From Musa acuminata AAA Group (lineage: Eukaryota > Streptophyta > Magnoliopsida > Zingiberales > Musaceae), in contig NC_088354.1 of NCBI RefSeq assembly GCF_036884655.1, positions 13,030,501 through 13,094,500 on the forward strand: DNA of 64,000 bases. The letters are read 5' to 3'. The notes below the pieces were generated by a model that saw nothing but the letters and a program-made list of their open reading frames with translations, ran no database searches and had not been told where the DNA came from. A program made the position numbers and the translations under genes. This document shows, piece by piece, positions 33,501 through 45,400 of this stretch; the stretch's first letter is position 1, and every line of letters begins with the position of its first letter.

Positions 33501-36500
33501 TGATGTAATGCTTATGTATGTCCATGTCTTTTGGTATGTTCATGCTTTGCACAGCATGTAGAGGGACGACCGAAGGCTTAATAGTCTCATTTTAGTTAGG
33601 TTGGTGGCCGCTTTAGGCTTGTAAATAAAGGTTGTGTAATGTGGACACTTGTGAGAGATTTTCGGTCTGTAATGGACCATTTTGACCCTTTGTTGTGCAA
33701 CTGTTCGGAGCTTGTAAAGTCTGTTTGTAATTTGCATTGCCTATGAAGTGTTTACGGAAATGTTTGCTTGTGGATCCCGAATGAGACGTTTTCTCTAACC
33801 CGTTCTCTCTTTTGTGGGTCCTAAGGGACCATGGGAGGCTGACCTTTGCGGACGGACACGCAAGGGTGCCACACGACTTAGGCAAAACCAACTAAGTACT
33901 GTATGCTTCGTTCCTTGGTCGTGCACTCTTGCATGACCCGAAGTCCTTCACTTTCGGCTATCTTGATGAGAAGCTCGTTGACACCGGTCTTACGAAGTTC
34001 CTTGGCCTCTGCCCTTCAACCTTGTCTCGGTACTTGGAGTTTGCCTCTGCATGCTCTGCCTCCTCGACCCCTTTTACGACCAAGCGCTCTCCCTCTATGA
34101 GAGCAAGGGATCAATGACTTTCGCGGAAGTCCCGCCTCTGCGGTACCATGACACTGCCATGCCCATGGCTCTACTATCCGTCGTAATGCGATACACACGA
34201 CATAGTCCTGTGAGGGACTAGATCATATGGAGGTATGATCGGGAGCTACTGGAAGCTCCACTTCGGTGAACAACATGACGGCAAGAAGGACTATGGATTT
34301 AAGGAGTGAAGGCCATGGTACTGTAGAGGCGGGTCTTCCGTGCGTGCATCGAATTTTGTATCGGATGAAAGCCTTGGTCATCAGCATATGGGGTCTGTGT
34401 TCCACCAAGGGAAAAGTTCGAATACAAGTACCAGTGAGTCCCATAGGAGGGACTTGATCATACAGAGGTATGATTGAAGCAATTGGAGAGTTGGACTGCT
34501 CTAGAGCTCATATTCGCTTAAGGGAGCCCAACAAGTCAGAGGACAAGGTCGAGTAAGCGAACGTTGCTACCAAGGAAGCTAAGGAGAACAGAATCGGTGC
34601 AAATCCTACAACGTGATGGCAGAGGCCATGCATGAGAGTTGCAGTCTGTCTTTCCATCGACCAAAGGGAGCTGCTTGGAGAATACAGAGGCGTTGAAGCA
34701 GGGGGTCGAAAGGGGCGAGGAAGCGACGATGAGTCCAGAGGGACTTAGCTACCCAAAATCAAGCATCAGTTAGAATGGAGGTGAACTCGGAGGAGTGCCA
34801 CAGAGACATATCTACTGATTGTGACAAAAAGGGATACGGATGCGAGGCGACGGATAGTAGGGCCATGGGCATGGCAACGCCATGGTACCGCAAAGGCGGG
34901 AGTTCCGCAAAAGTCATTGATCCCTTGCTCTCATGGAGGGAGAGCGCTTGGTCGTAAAAGGGGCCGAGGAGGCGGAGCATGCAGAGGCAAACTCCAAGTA
35001 CCGAGACAAGGCTGAAGGGCAGAGGCCAAGGAACTTCGTAAGACCGGTGTCAACGAGCTTCTCATCAAGATAGCCGAAAGTGAAGGACTTCGAGTCATGC
35101 AAGAGTGCACGACCAAGGAACGAAGCATACAGTACGTGGTGCTGTACCTTTGCTACTCAGGAGAGTAGGCGGCAGGGTTGATGAAAAAGACGATACAATC
35201 TCAGAGGCGACCAAATCTATTAGAGAATTACTCTAAGTTGGGGTGAAAACTTCCTGCATTCCAGAAGTTCGATGGCATTGAGAAGGTGAATCACAGTAAC
35301 TAACTCAACGCAAGGAGTGCAAACACTTTAAGTGCTTCAGAAGTGTGAGCAAAGAGCAGGTGAAGGCCAGTAACCAGCTCGATGCATGGAGTACAACCTC
35401 GAGGAGGTGAGTAGGCGGCAGGGTTGATGGAAAAGACGGTACAATCCCAGAGGCGACCAAATCTATTAGAGAATTACTCCAAGTTGGGGTGAAAACTTCC
35501 TGCATTCCAGAAGTTCGATGGCATTGAGAAGGTGAATCACAGTAACTAACTCAACGCAAGGAGTGCAAACACTTTAAGTGCTTCAGAAGTGTGAGCAAAG
35601 AGAAGGCGAAGGCCAGTAACTAGCTCGATGCATGGAGTACAACCTCGAGGAGGCGAGCGAAGTCAAGTAACCTTTGCCTTCTCAACCCTTAAGAGAATGG
35701 GTGAAACCGAGTACCCCAATTCTCTTATCTATCTAGTAGAGGAGCTCTGCATAGGTTCAAAGACCCTTCGAAGATAATGGAAGATAATAGTTGTCAAATC
35801 CTCACCAACGGTGATCAGTGCTACTGAGAGTAAATTGTCTGCTTCATTTCCCAACGAAATGCCAATCGAAAGCGGAAGTGATGCGAACCTACTTAGAAGT
35901 GACAACTAAGTGAAAAAAGAGTCAATGGGCAAATTTTGTGGAGGAAGGACCCAAAACTTCAGAAGTTTGCGAGACGATGCTCGTTAAAACTCCAACAAGC
36001 ATCCACCCAATTCAAGTAGCATCAGACATTTGAGAGACTGGCACAGTAAGGATGGTCTTTTCCTTTATCTAGGGGATCCGCAAGAACCAACAGGGATCAA
36101 CACAACTCAGCCAACCCTACACTAAAGTCAGAGTCATTGGCGAGTTGAAGCAGCATGGTGGATTAAAGGTTCGACTACTCAAAAATAGTAGCGGAGAGCA
36201 GCTGGGAGCCAGGAGACGCATTGCAGCTGGAGCAGAAGATCGAAGACTCAGCAAAGACAAGGTGTTGCAGTGTCGGCAAAAGCTTCGATGAGGACATCGA
36301 AGGAATAAGTGGGGGAAAATGTCACGGACAAACTTCTAAATAGGATGTTTGATGTAATGCTTATGTATGTCCGTGTCTTTTGGTATGTTCATGCTTTGCA
36401 CAGCATGTAGAGGGACGGCCAAAGGCTTAATAGTCCTATTTTAGTTAGGTTGGTGGCCGCTTTAGGCTTGTAAATAAAGGTTGTGTCATGTGGACACTTG

Positions 36501-39256
36501 TGAGAGATTTTCGGTCTATAATGGACCATTTTGACCCTTTGTTGTGTAACTGTTCAGAGCTTGTAAAGTTTGTTTGTAATTTGCATTGTCTATGAAAGTG
36601 TTTACGGAAATGTTTGCTTGTGGATCCCAAATGAGGCGTTTTCTCTAACATGTTCTCTCTTTTGTGGGTCCTAAGGGACCATGGGAGGCTTCGGGGAGGC
36701 TGACCTTTGCGGACGGACACGCAAGGGTGCCGCACGACTTAGGCAAAACCAGTTAAGTCCGTGATAATATACCAAAAGAAGCTTATATTAGAACCCAGAG
36801 TAGGAATCTAGGAACCAGTATAGATAGTTCTACTAAAAAATAACATTTTTTTCCCAATTTATTCACTGTTGAGCAACTCAAGCAAAATTTTTATTTTAGT
36901 TTCATTCCCCTCACTCCCCCACAAAAAGAAAACAAAAAGAACACACATATGGTTTTTTTTTCACTATTGATGTCATTTTATACATTTTCAATAATTTCAA
37001 TCATTTTGAGGGCCGGCCGTGCTACAATGGTAAGATTGCTCCTTTGCGACCTGAGAGACCAGGGTTCAAGTTACGGAAACAACCTCTTTAAATATTTAAA
37101 GGTAAGACTATGGATATTGACCCTCCCAGGTCATCATGCATTGGGTACGCTCTTTTTAGTAATTTCAGTCATTTTGCATTAAGTTTCTAACTTTTGAGTT
37201 TTGACCAACATGGATAGGGATTTGTATTTTGTAGCTTTTAAAAAATAAACATTTGCTGAAGATAGATACAAGCAGCTTCAGTAATACTGGAATCAGATTG
37301 GCTTCTGTTAATCATAAAGTGCTTAACCCAATCAGGAGAAAGATTAGCAGGAGTACTAAACTGTTATCAGAAACAGCAGCCAGCATCCAAGTCATTTGGT
37401 TGAAATGGTACAGTTCAATTATCTTTTAAAGCCTTCTGTACATTAGCTTTACCTCTCAAAACTACAAAAGTTCCATTCAATACTTCCATTGTCATCGTAT
37501 GGTAAAACCGTAAAGAAACTTTGCCCATTGATGAGTCTAACTATGGAGAATGACTATAAGTTGCAAAAGATATGAAACGACTCACCATATGATTATAGGG
37601 ACTACTGACCTCATATCAACTCCAAACAAGCAATATTCAGTTATTGACTATCACAATGACCTAAGTGTTGGCAGGAAATGCTTACTGTCAAAAGCACAAG
37701 CAACCACACAGAAATCTGAGAAATTCTTCGAGTAATGGTATGCCATATGAACACCAAAAAGGAAAGACATAATTGCAAGAACTAACAACAGAAATGTTTG
37801 ATGCTTTGCCAGTTTTTCTATTGAATGCTCCACATTTGTATAAGACCTTAAGCATAAAATTTTATTTTATTTCAAACCTCTAACATTACATGATCCTGGG
37901 TCTTTTAAGCTATCCCAAGAAACACAATATAATCAGATATTGCATACAGCAAATTGTTCTGCCAGGAACAAATTAGTGACTACCTTAAGATAAGATGAGC
38001 TTTAGAATGAAATCATAGTATCCCAGTTTAGTTTCCCATTTTATGGGATTCAGGCCTGCAGGACCAATATAACTGGATAACTTGGGATTGGGAACAGGTT
38101 AGATCGGACAAATGATGTCAAACCAAGTCATGAGTCTGAATCATGTATCTGCCCCACTTTTCTGTGTTTAATTAAAAATATTTTGTAGTATTCATTCTTC
38201 ATTTGAGTTTCCATCATACATTTCGGTTGCGTTCACACATCAAGTCTAAACCGGCATACCCGTGAAAGGGGATGTTAAATCATACGTTGGGTCTTTCCTT
38301 GCAGTGAATTTGTGATCACTCAATCAAATATTTAGGACCCAATAATATTTTAAATAAGAATCTTAAACACCAAGGGCATCTCATCATACTGAAATTTTAA
38401 TATTTTAAACAATGTCCAGATCACTTCTATCCTTTCCATGTAAAACCCTTTTATTAGTATATCACCAATCTCTAAGAAATTGTGGTCACTATAATGGTTA
38501 AGCTTCTCAGTTCTATAAACCCTACTGTGATTTGAGAAACTGTATCCAATAGTAAAGACAAAGATCTCAAGTTTCACGAAGCACGAGAGTTACCTCGATT
38601 ATCGGTCACAAAACTTAGATACAAGATACTGAGCATTCATCATCACATACTACGTTATGTTTAATAAACATTTCTCAGAAGATAAGGCATAGCCCATCGT
38701 CAGTATATTCATTCAGTTCTTGTCAGCATTAAAGAGTTCGTCCGAGGACGACAATGAGAAATTGACCTTCGTTCAAATAGCATGTAGTCAATCGCAATTC
38801 AGAGTACAGGTACCACACAATCAAAGTCTTAGCAACTGTGATTCAGTTGTTACAGATTCTGATTCGATTTAATTCTCGAGTAACCTCGACTAATCTGGAT
38901 GCAGACAAGATAATCGAAACAAGAAGAGGAACGGAACACGAGCAAACCTTATCGCGGACCCAACCACCGGCGACTCGGAGCTGCGTCTCCAACTTGAAGT
39001 GACGGATAACATCGAGCAATCGCTGGAAGATCTTCTCCTCCTTTTTCGTCAGATCAATCCTCTCCTTCACCGTGAACGGCGCCTCCATTACTCTCCTGTC
39101 TGTAGCGCTGCCGCCACGGCTACAGAGTCCACGGAGACGAAACCCTAGTCGCCTACTCGGGGGAGGGCGAAGGATTTGCGAGAGGGGAAGACGTAGAGGC
39201 GGGAATCGAAGGGGGTGGAACGCTATAAAGCGAGCAGGGTTGAGATGGAGAGCCAT
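18571..39256 (-). CDS. tRNA CCA-adding nucleotidyltransferase (class II), 15 exons
   Basis: Adds or repairs the 3' CCA end of tRNAs, using CTP and ATP. Exons on the minus strand: 39256-38948, 32791-32661, 32203-32086, 25445-25393, 24642-24593, 24495-24397, 23520-23411, 23095-22968, 21665-21599, 21024-20941, 20742-20680, 20542-20398, 19253-19092, 18857-18760, 18684-18571. All phases agree, giving 1731 nt and 576 aa. Class II motifs are intact: motif A RVAGGWVRDKLLG with DYDID-type metal ligands (D111, D113), motif B RRDLTIN (197-203), motif C DDPLRVLRAIRF (242-253) and motif D ISRERIGHE (to 290). The tail ends EECQDWMKQFQSKRAKLDCC. Residues 1-56 (MALHLNPARF..., Arg/Pro/Leu-rich) look like an organellar targeting peptide; MEAPFTVKERIDLTKKEE at 39088 could be a second, cytosolic start. 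Introns 1 (6.2 kb) and 3 (6.6 kb) hold LTR elements. The exon-11 donor GTCAGA is non-canonical around GT. The gene appears functional. Confidence 0.93.
19632..19797. mobile_element. Solo LTR of a small (TRIM-like) retrotransposon, 166 bp
   Basis: The sequence runs from TGTAATATCCC to GACCCGGGTCGTGACA, that is TG...CA ends, and is flanked by a perfect 5-bp direct repeat TGCAA (19627-19631 and 19798-19802). It contains 'gtcccacatcgg', a word I know from small plant LTRs, and a perfect 11-bp hairpin CATTTTGGTCC (19726-19736) / GGACCAAAATG (19746-19756). No internal region or second LTR is present. It sits in intron 12 of the CCA-enzyme gene. Confidence 0.8.
22527..22632. repeat. Short tandem repeat in CCA-enzyme intron 8
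   Basis: The word 'tgtacagttg(c/t)agcaaggaag' starts at 22527, 22568 and 22597. The first and third copies are followed by the same 'aaaagaaggaaaattta'. Confidence 0.85.
26140..26585 (-). repeat. Element A, 3' LTR
   Basis: Paired with the repeat at 30438-30883. On the plus strand it reads TGACACAGACTTAGC to TTTGTCCGTGACA. Confidence 0.9.
28404..28542. mobile_element. hAT-type GGTAC MITE, copy 2, inside LTR element A
   Basis: 139 bp, from CAAGGTTTGCCGTACCG to CGACGAACCTTG, flanked by a perfect 8-bp duplication CCATAGCC (28396-28403 and 28543-28550). The matching position in LTR element B (about 34275-34310, inverted) lacks the insert and reads as an uninterrupted 'ggactatggatttaagg'. A short partial copy of the same left end, 'caaggtttgccggtccgacc', precedes it at 28371-28390. 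Confidence 0.9.
30438..30883 (-). repeat. Element A, 5' LTR
   Basis: On the plus strand it reads TGACACGGAATTAGC to TTTGTCCGTGACA. The primer-binding site adjoins at 30422-30435. Confidence 0.9.
31900..31997. mobile_element. hAT-type GGTAC MITE, truncated copy 3
   Basis: It starts CATGGTTTGCAGTACCGG and continues with the family interior ('cggtacgcggacc', 'actgtagcagtactgtagca'), then runs without a right terminus into a duplicated piece of CCA-enzyme exon 3 at 31996. No matching 8-bp duplication was found downstream, so the right end is lost. Confidence 0.7.
31996..32116 (-). repeat. Duplicated end of CCA-enzyme exon 3 with its splice donor
   Basis: The 41-bp sequence 'ctggaagtaccattgtgggg...' occurs at 32076-32116, spanning the true exon-3 end at 32086 and its donor, and again at 31996-32036. 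The offset is 80 bp. The linker contains a second small duplication 'tattaaaagaactg' (32038-32051 and 32065-32078). Confidence 0.85.
33896..35135. repeat. Large inverted repeat inside element B
   Basis: The arms 33896-34183 and 34848-35135 are 288 bp each, inverted, with a spacer of about 664 bp. The outer ends read 'gtactgtatgcttcg' and its complement; the inner ends read 'ctactatccgtcg' and its complement. Confidence 0.85.
35163..35654 (+). repeat. 246-bp tandem duplication inside element B
   Basis: The sequence starting 'gagtaggcggcagggttgat' at 35163 recurs at 35409 with only a few changes. The interior of element A carries the corresponding sequence once (around 27240-27490, inverted). 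Confidence 0.85.
37009..37159 (+). mobile_element. tRNA-derived SINE (Au-like), with target duplication
   Basis: The tRNA-like head has a box A-like 'tgctacaatgg' (37020-37030) and a box B 'ggttcaagtt' (37063-37072). The tail 'ggtaagactatggatattga', 'ccctcccaggtcatcatgca' and 'ttgggtacgctcttttt' matches the 3' part of plant Au SINEs as I remember it. It is flanked by a 17-bp direct repeat with one mismatch: TAATTTCAATCATTTTG (36992-37008) and TAATTTCAGTCATTTTG (37160-37176). It lies in CCA-enzyme intron 1. Confidence 0.85.
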
Positions 39257-39484
39257 TAGAATTGGGTCTTTATAGGCCGTCCTTTCCCCATATACCCCGT
39301 TTGCTCTCCATCGCTTGGCTTGGTGGGTTTGATTTGGTTGTGGGGGTTTGCTCATCCGAAAATATTATCTCCACCCGCCCGCGTACCCGGCGATTGAGCC
39401 TGTGGCCCACATACAGATACGGTTCTATAATAAATAAAAGAAAATTAGAGAGAAAGAAAGAACTCATTTGCACCGTTTCCCCTC
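39257..39484. promoter_or_regulatory. Short shared promoter between CCA-enzyme and DExH helicase genes
   Basis: Only 228 bp separate the divergent start codons at 39256 (minus) and 39485 (plus), so both 5' leaders and promoters must share this piece. A site II motif GGCCCA (TGGGCC) lies within 'tgtggcccac' at 39401-39410. An AT-rich 'ctataataaataaaagaaaa' at 39424-39443 may be a leader or core-promoter element for the helicase. Transcription starts are not visible directly. Confidence 0.65.
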
Positions 39485-42400
39485 ATGGCTCCGAAAAAGA
39501 AGCAACAGAGGGCGAGCAACAAGGCGGCGTCCAAAGCGAAGCTTCAATCGGCCGACGCCAAGCCCGCTCCCAAGCTTCAGATCTCCGCAGAGAATGAGCG
39601 CCGTCTCCGACGCCTCCTTTTGAACACCGAGAGGCCGGCAGCTGCGGAGGGGCCGTCCCTCGCCGCCGCAGATGCTGCTTCAAGGACGCAGAAGGCGAAG
39701 AGGCTTCGCGGTGTCTATGATAAGCTATCTCTAGAGGGATTCTCCGCGGATCAAATCGAACAGGCTCTCTCCGCCCTCGGAGTTCGTTTCCATTTCTCCT
39801 GTCCTTTAAATTTTCTTCTCCTGTCCCTTCGATGATAAGTTTTTGATTCTTGATAAGGTTTTCGTATCTGAAATATATGGTAGCGAAACATGCGATGGCT
39901 TCTGACTTTTTTGAACTCTTAATCCTTTAATTAGGAGACACGAAGGAAGTTGCTCGACTTTTAATCAAAGTGAAAGAGTAAAAATCGGTCTAGAAAATGT
40001 ATGTCCATGAAACATGAAATGGAACTGAATTCTCCGTCATCAGACTTTGGTGCTATTGATCCTCTTTCAATCTGGGTTTCTTCTGCTGTTTCCGTGATGA
40101 AGAGTTTTTTATTCTTGATTAGGATTTCGCTTCTCAGATCGAGAGTAAAAAAGCATGGATGGATTCTGGTCTTTCTTGAACTACTAAACCATTAAACTAC
40201 CATCTTCATAGTTTAGTAGAGGAAAATCTGTCGAGGAAAGAAAAGGTCAAGAAACTGATGACTTTTTTGAACGATTAGTACATTGTTGTAATCAACATTG
40301 TTCGTAGGAGGAAAAATCGATCTAGAAAATCTATGGACATGAAGCATGAGATGTAATCTGAGTTCACCCCAAATTTTGATTTTGTTATATTTTAATTTAT
40401 TTTTCTTCTATTTTTGTGTTGAGAAGTTTCTGATTCTTGCTTAGGGTTTCGTTTCTGAAATCTAGGGTAAAGAAACATTCAATGCTTTCTGAACTTTCTT
40501 GAACTCTTGATCTTTAAATCAATGTCAACATTTTTGATAAAAGTCCAAGCTAGGAGATATACTGGTTAATAAACTTTTTAATCCATTATTCAATCATGGC
40601 AATCAACATTGTTTGTAGAGATTTTCAAATCCATTATTCCATTATCATAATCAAGATTGTTTGTGAGTGGAAATGTCTAACTAGGAAATCTAAGGCCATG
40701 AAAATTTAGACTACTGGAAGTTTTTGAACTTTTCATTTTTAAATGCAACAAGTGTTATTTATTAGAGGAAAAATTACATCTGGATTTTCTTTAGTTTTAA
40801 TCCTTGAATTGGTGCCGAACTATCAACAAACTTGATAAGAAGAAAATTTTAACTTCGATGGAGACTGAGATACCATATGTTGATGAATTTTAGGAGGGAG
40901 CAACATTTGAGGGTGCTTTGGATTGGTTATGTTTTAATCTTCCTGGAAATCAGCTTCCAATGAAATTCTCCAGTGGTGCCTCTACATCTAATCTTGAAGG
41001 TAGATTCTTGCATGCTACAATGCCATTTTACCTTTTACTCTTCAATTTTTGACTGCCATCAAATCTGCCAGAGAGTATTGTGATGTCAATTTTCTTACTT
41101 TATTGATAATTAGGATATGTCCTCAACTTTTGGTACGACATAGCTTTCATCACTCTGATATACGCGTTCCTTATGTTTAAAATTTTCAGTAGGTTTTTCA
41201 TGTGTGGTAATATTTTTGTGAAGGGACAGAAAGGTCGGTGAAGATAATATCTGCAGCTCGGGAAGATTGGGTTCCACAGCAACGTCAGCCAGAAAGTATA
41301 CCTAAATCTTTACTTGAAATTAAGGTGAAGCGGGATGAGTTATCTCTTGATATAGGAAAATCTTCGCATAAGGAATGGATACAACAGTACTTGGAGCGAG
41401 AAGAAGAGGTACATGGATTTATTAGTTCTTGTTTTATTGCTGGATCTAGATGTGTTTTTGAACTATTTTAATATTTGTCATGAATTTCACTTTAGTTTTA
41501 TTTATATGACATTTCAAATCTGAGTTAAGATATTATTACATGAAGAATCTTTCCTAATTAATTTTAGAGGATACAACTGAATGTATTTGTTTAGTAAGTA
41601 AAGCTCAAAGATGATGCATATGATGATACTTTGCTTTTGTACTTTTTTGGTTTAGGACAAGTCCTTCCTTCAGCAAAATGATTTTGTAGCTTAGGACCAT
41701 GTAAAAGAAAAAAAGGGACAGTAAGTATATCACTGACTCATATGCAAAAATTCATGGAAGAGTTCATAGGATATAATGAGTTTGATGGTTGTCAATATTA
41801 AATTGTTAAATTCCTGAAAAAGGATACTGTAGTAGTAAATTTTGAACTGATCAGCATGGTCCTTGACCATTCTGGTTTCTTATGGTATGCCTAAAGGTTT
41901 CACTAGGATCATGCTTGAGGCTGGATCTTGGAGACCATGGACTGACAAGATTGGCTAGATTTGATTCCTGGACCCAATTTATTTGAAGAATATAATTATA
42001 ATATTAAAATAAATTATAACTAAAAAATGAGTATGTGGTATTAGCTTGTTTTCTCATCTTGATTAACAAGTTGCCTCTCTCTAGACCACAATGCTGACCT
42101 TCTTTAATTTTTTCAGTCATTCTGTTTTGCACCATAGATTGAAGTTCCCCTTAGGCACACTTGACCACATAAGTCAGGTTGATTGTTTGAAGGGCAGCCT
42201 TCAGTCTTCTGTCTGTGACCTTTTAATGCATACTTCACTTGGCTTACGTGTATAACTCTAATGACAGATTTCTGATATGCTTTTTGTCTTTCCTTGCCAC
42301 CATGTTCACCATTGAAGCTTTTCATTGATGTATCTAGATGCATAATCAAAGAGGCATAACTAGTGTCTACTTGTTCAAAAAATTTTATACATTAAACTAT

Positions 42401-45400
42401 TGTAGTTGAACGTCAGTTCATTATATTTATGAATCTCTCCTAGTTTCAGGCCTAGTCAATGCATAGCAATGTTTGTGTATCAGTGTATCAACATAGGTAA
42501 AGGGAGAATTATATGCTGCTACCTAATTGATAGACAGCTGATGTATTGATTTAAATGAGCAAGATTCAGAATAACTCAAAACATTTATTGGCTTCTGATT
42601 CCAGGAGGATGAGCCAAACTCTCAAGCAGCCTCTATTGAGTATCATCAGGCTGGGTTGGGAGATGTAGAAGCAAAGCAGAAAGGAGACGAGAAAAGTGAG
42701 GACCATTCTGGCATTATTGTGAACAATTTTAAGCAAGAGTTATCTGTGCTAGGTTCTATACACCTGGATAAATTTTCTTATCATCCTTGTTAATGCTGCT
42801 GTTCTTGTGCAGGCTTCCATGATGAGATTTTGTTGTCTGGCTTACAAGAAGAATCTACTACTAAAATGACCGAGGAGATTGCATGTAATTCTGCATTTAC
42901 CATATCTTTAGAGTTGAAAGCTTCAGATGATCAACAGAATCCGGGGCAGAGCAAGGTAGTTAATTTAGAGGCAGATGAAGCTGATCACTTTAAAGCAGTT
43001 GATTCTTCTGTTAGTCTTTTGGAAGGCCATGTGAATGAAACTGATAAAAAAACCGAGGAAGTAGAAGAATTGGAACTTGATAATCTCTTTTCTGAAGATT
43101 GTTCTTCTAGCATTACGTTACCTGCAGAAATATCGACACAAAAAAATAAAAAGAGTTTGTCACAATTTGCATTCAGGTATAATCTTGGAAGCATTGATGA
43201 CATATGGATGAAGGTAAGTTAATCTTGTCATATTGTCTCGTTAATTTTGCATTTACTCATTATTTTTTCACCTTTAAATGGTAACATGCCGTATACTTGT
43301 TTTTAAATAATTATCTTGATTGATGGTTGCTGGAACTTGGATGTGTTTGCATAATGATGTTTACATAACCATAGCTTTTGTATTTGAACTGTCGATAGTA
43401 TTCTGATTCTTTGGACAATGTGCTCACATGTTATGCAACACTCTCTTGTTCACAGGGAGACACTGGGAAAATCCCAAAGGCTGTTTTACAGAAGCTGTGC
43501 CAGAAACTAGGTTGGGAACCGCCCAAATACAGTAAATTGTCTGGAAAAGAAGATAAGTTCCTGTATGCTGTGAGTATCTTACGTTCGGCAAGTGGCCGAG
43601 GTAAGAGCCGGAATGCTGGAGGCTTGATTTCTATTCAGTTACCCAATGGTGGCGAATCTTTCAAATCTGTTGAGGTGCCAAATTTGAAAATCGACAGTTC
43701 AGCTAGGTTCCATACATCAGTTTATACTTTTGAGTAGAAAATTTATCTTAATTGTGGACTTTTTGTATTGCTAGAGAAATTATATCCTCTTATTCTCATC
43801 CTTGCTTAGAGCCATCACTGGTATTATGCTTTTGTTTATGTTTCTATTGTTCATTGGTAGTATAAAATGACATACTAGAAGTGTCCTATGCATCATGTAA
43901 AGAGGGAAGACATGCTTTCTTAATTTATATACAACGTCTACAATTTTACATCATTTATATTATGACTGTTATAAGTCCTACCTATGGCTGATGACAAAGT
44001 AATTGATTACTAATATAGATTTGAACACCGCTCTAATTTTATGATCACTAAAATTACTAATATAGATTTGTTATTGTTCTTGGCATCAATTTTATGATCA
44101 CTAAAATTACTCGAAATAAAATTCTTTTATGACTTTTTCTACTCGCAATTCTTACTTGTAGGATGCGCAAAATAAAGTAGCCTCGTATGCCCTTTGTCAA
44201 CTTTTTCCTGAACTTCCGCTTTGCCAAATGCTCATGGAACCATACTCTTCGTTTGTTTCGATGTGGCACAATGGTATGGAATATGTCTTGAGATATTCTT
44301 TATTTTTTTCATATTTATAGAACATTCTTTCAATGTTTTTCATGCTTACCTTTTGAGTTTGAATCTGTAGATGAACTTCCAGCCAACCTAGTTGAGAATG
44401 AGGATGCCCGTCGAGCAGGCTTTGTGGATTCATTGTTGAATGCAGATTCTTCGCTACCAATGTCTTCTGTTGATGCCAAAAGAATTTCTGTTGGTGAAAA
44501 GTTAGTAAAAGCGGAAAATCTAGAAGTAACTATTGACTGTCCTATTGAAACTGCAAAAGTAATACCATCAGGTATGTACTCTTGGTGAAAGGGTTGGTTT
44601 TGTATTTTGCATCATGGTCAAAAGCAAAATGACATTTTGAACAATTATGTAAACTTATGCACATAATTGAGTTTAGTTTTAAGAAAAGCAAATGAATTTA
44701 GTTTCTGTTGAACACTACCGTTAGTTTTGTGTTTATTTTCAGAAGCCTTTTCATGAGTCTTTTTCTGGATTTTGATTTTAGCCCATTTTGTTTATAGCCT
44801 TTTACCAAAGGAGTTTTGACAAGTTCAAAATCTTTTCTCTTTTCATAACTCGTTGATATAGTTAGCGTATATCTATGTTGTAGATGCAACTAAAGCTAGA
44901 AGTCAAATGGTTTTGTTTGAGCCATCCTAAGTCCTGGTTCTAGTTTATCCTTTTTTTTGTTATTTATGTAAAACGGATTCCTGATTTCAATCTTATAAGG
45001 GAAGGGTAAGCATGGCCTGAGTATATTTTGGTTTGGAATTTAGGCAAACCTATCAAAGCCTAGATTTTTATAGCCATCGCAATGAGTTTTGGCTTGCAAG
45101 AAGCCTCTCACCTTAGAGTGCAGATGTTGTGAGTCTCCTACTTATGCAAATGAATTTCAGTTGTGAAATTCCTTTCAAGTTTCAACTAATGCAAATCTAA
45201 ATCCTAGTAATCGATAGTGGCTTAGGTTACTATGCCTCTGGTATGTGACTTGTTAAGATACATACTGGTGATCAGAAGTTTCTTGATTATTAAAGTTAGG
45301 TAGGTGGTGCATTTTTACTATCATTGAGATTGTGAATTCATAATATGATTACGATATTGCATCAGGTGAAAACTTGTGTAAAAATATAATGTTGAACTTG

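Larger units (their letters stand above)
33471..36766 (+). mobile_element. Rearranged member of the same LTR family, element B
   Basis: The left LTR (33471-33897) begins TGTCACGGACAAAC but lacks its last bases and the primer-binding site. The right LTR is 36320-36766 and is preceded by the polypurine tract 'agtgggggaaaa' (36309-36319). The segment at 33898-34183 matches the interior of element A (about 27527-27812) in the wrong orientation, while 34184-36319 matches element A in the expected orientation. About 1.8 kb next to the primer site of element A has no counterpart. No coding capacity was seen. It lies in CCA-enzyme intron 1, antisense to the gene. No clean target duplication was found (CATAT on the left, ATATA on the right). 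Confidence 0.85.

Noticed and set aside
33903..34117. Similar 60-65-codon frames at 27544, 33903 and 34931
   Set aside because: They are copies of the same non-coding LTR-element interior, not a conserved small protein; frames shift among copies.
37009..37090. A tRNA gene
   Set aside because: Box A and box B are present, but the anticodon arm does not fold well and the body continues into a SINE tail with target duplications.
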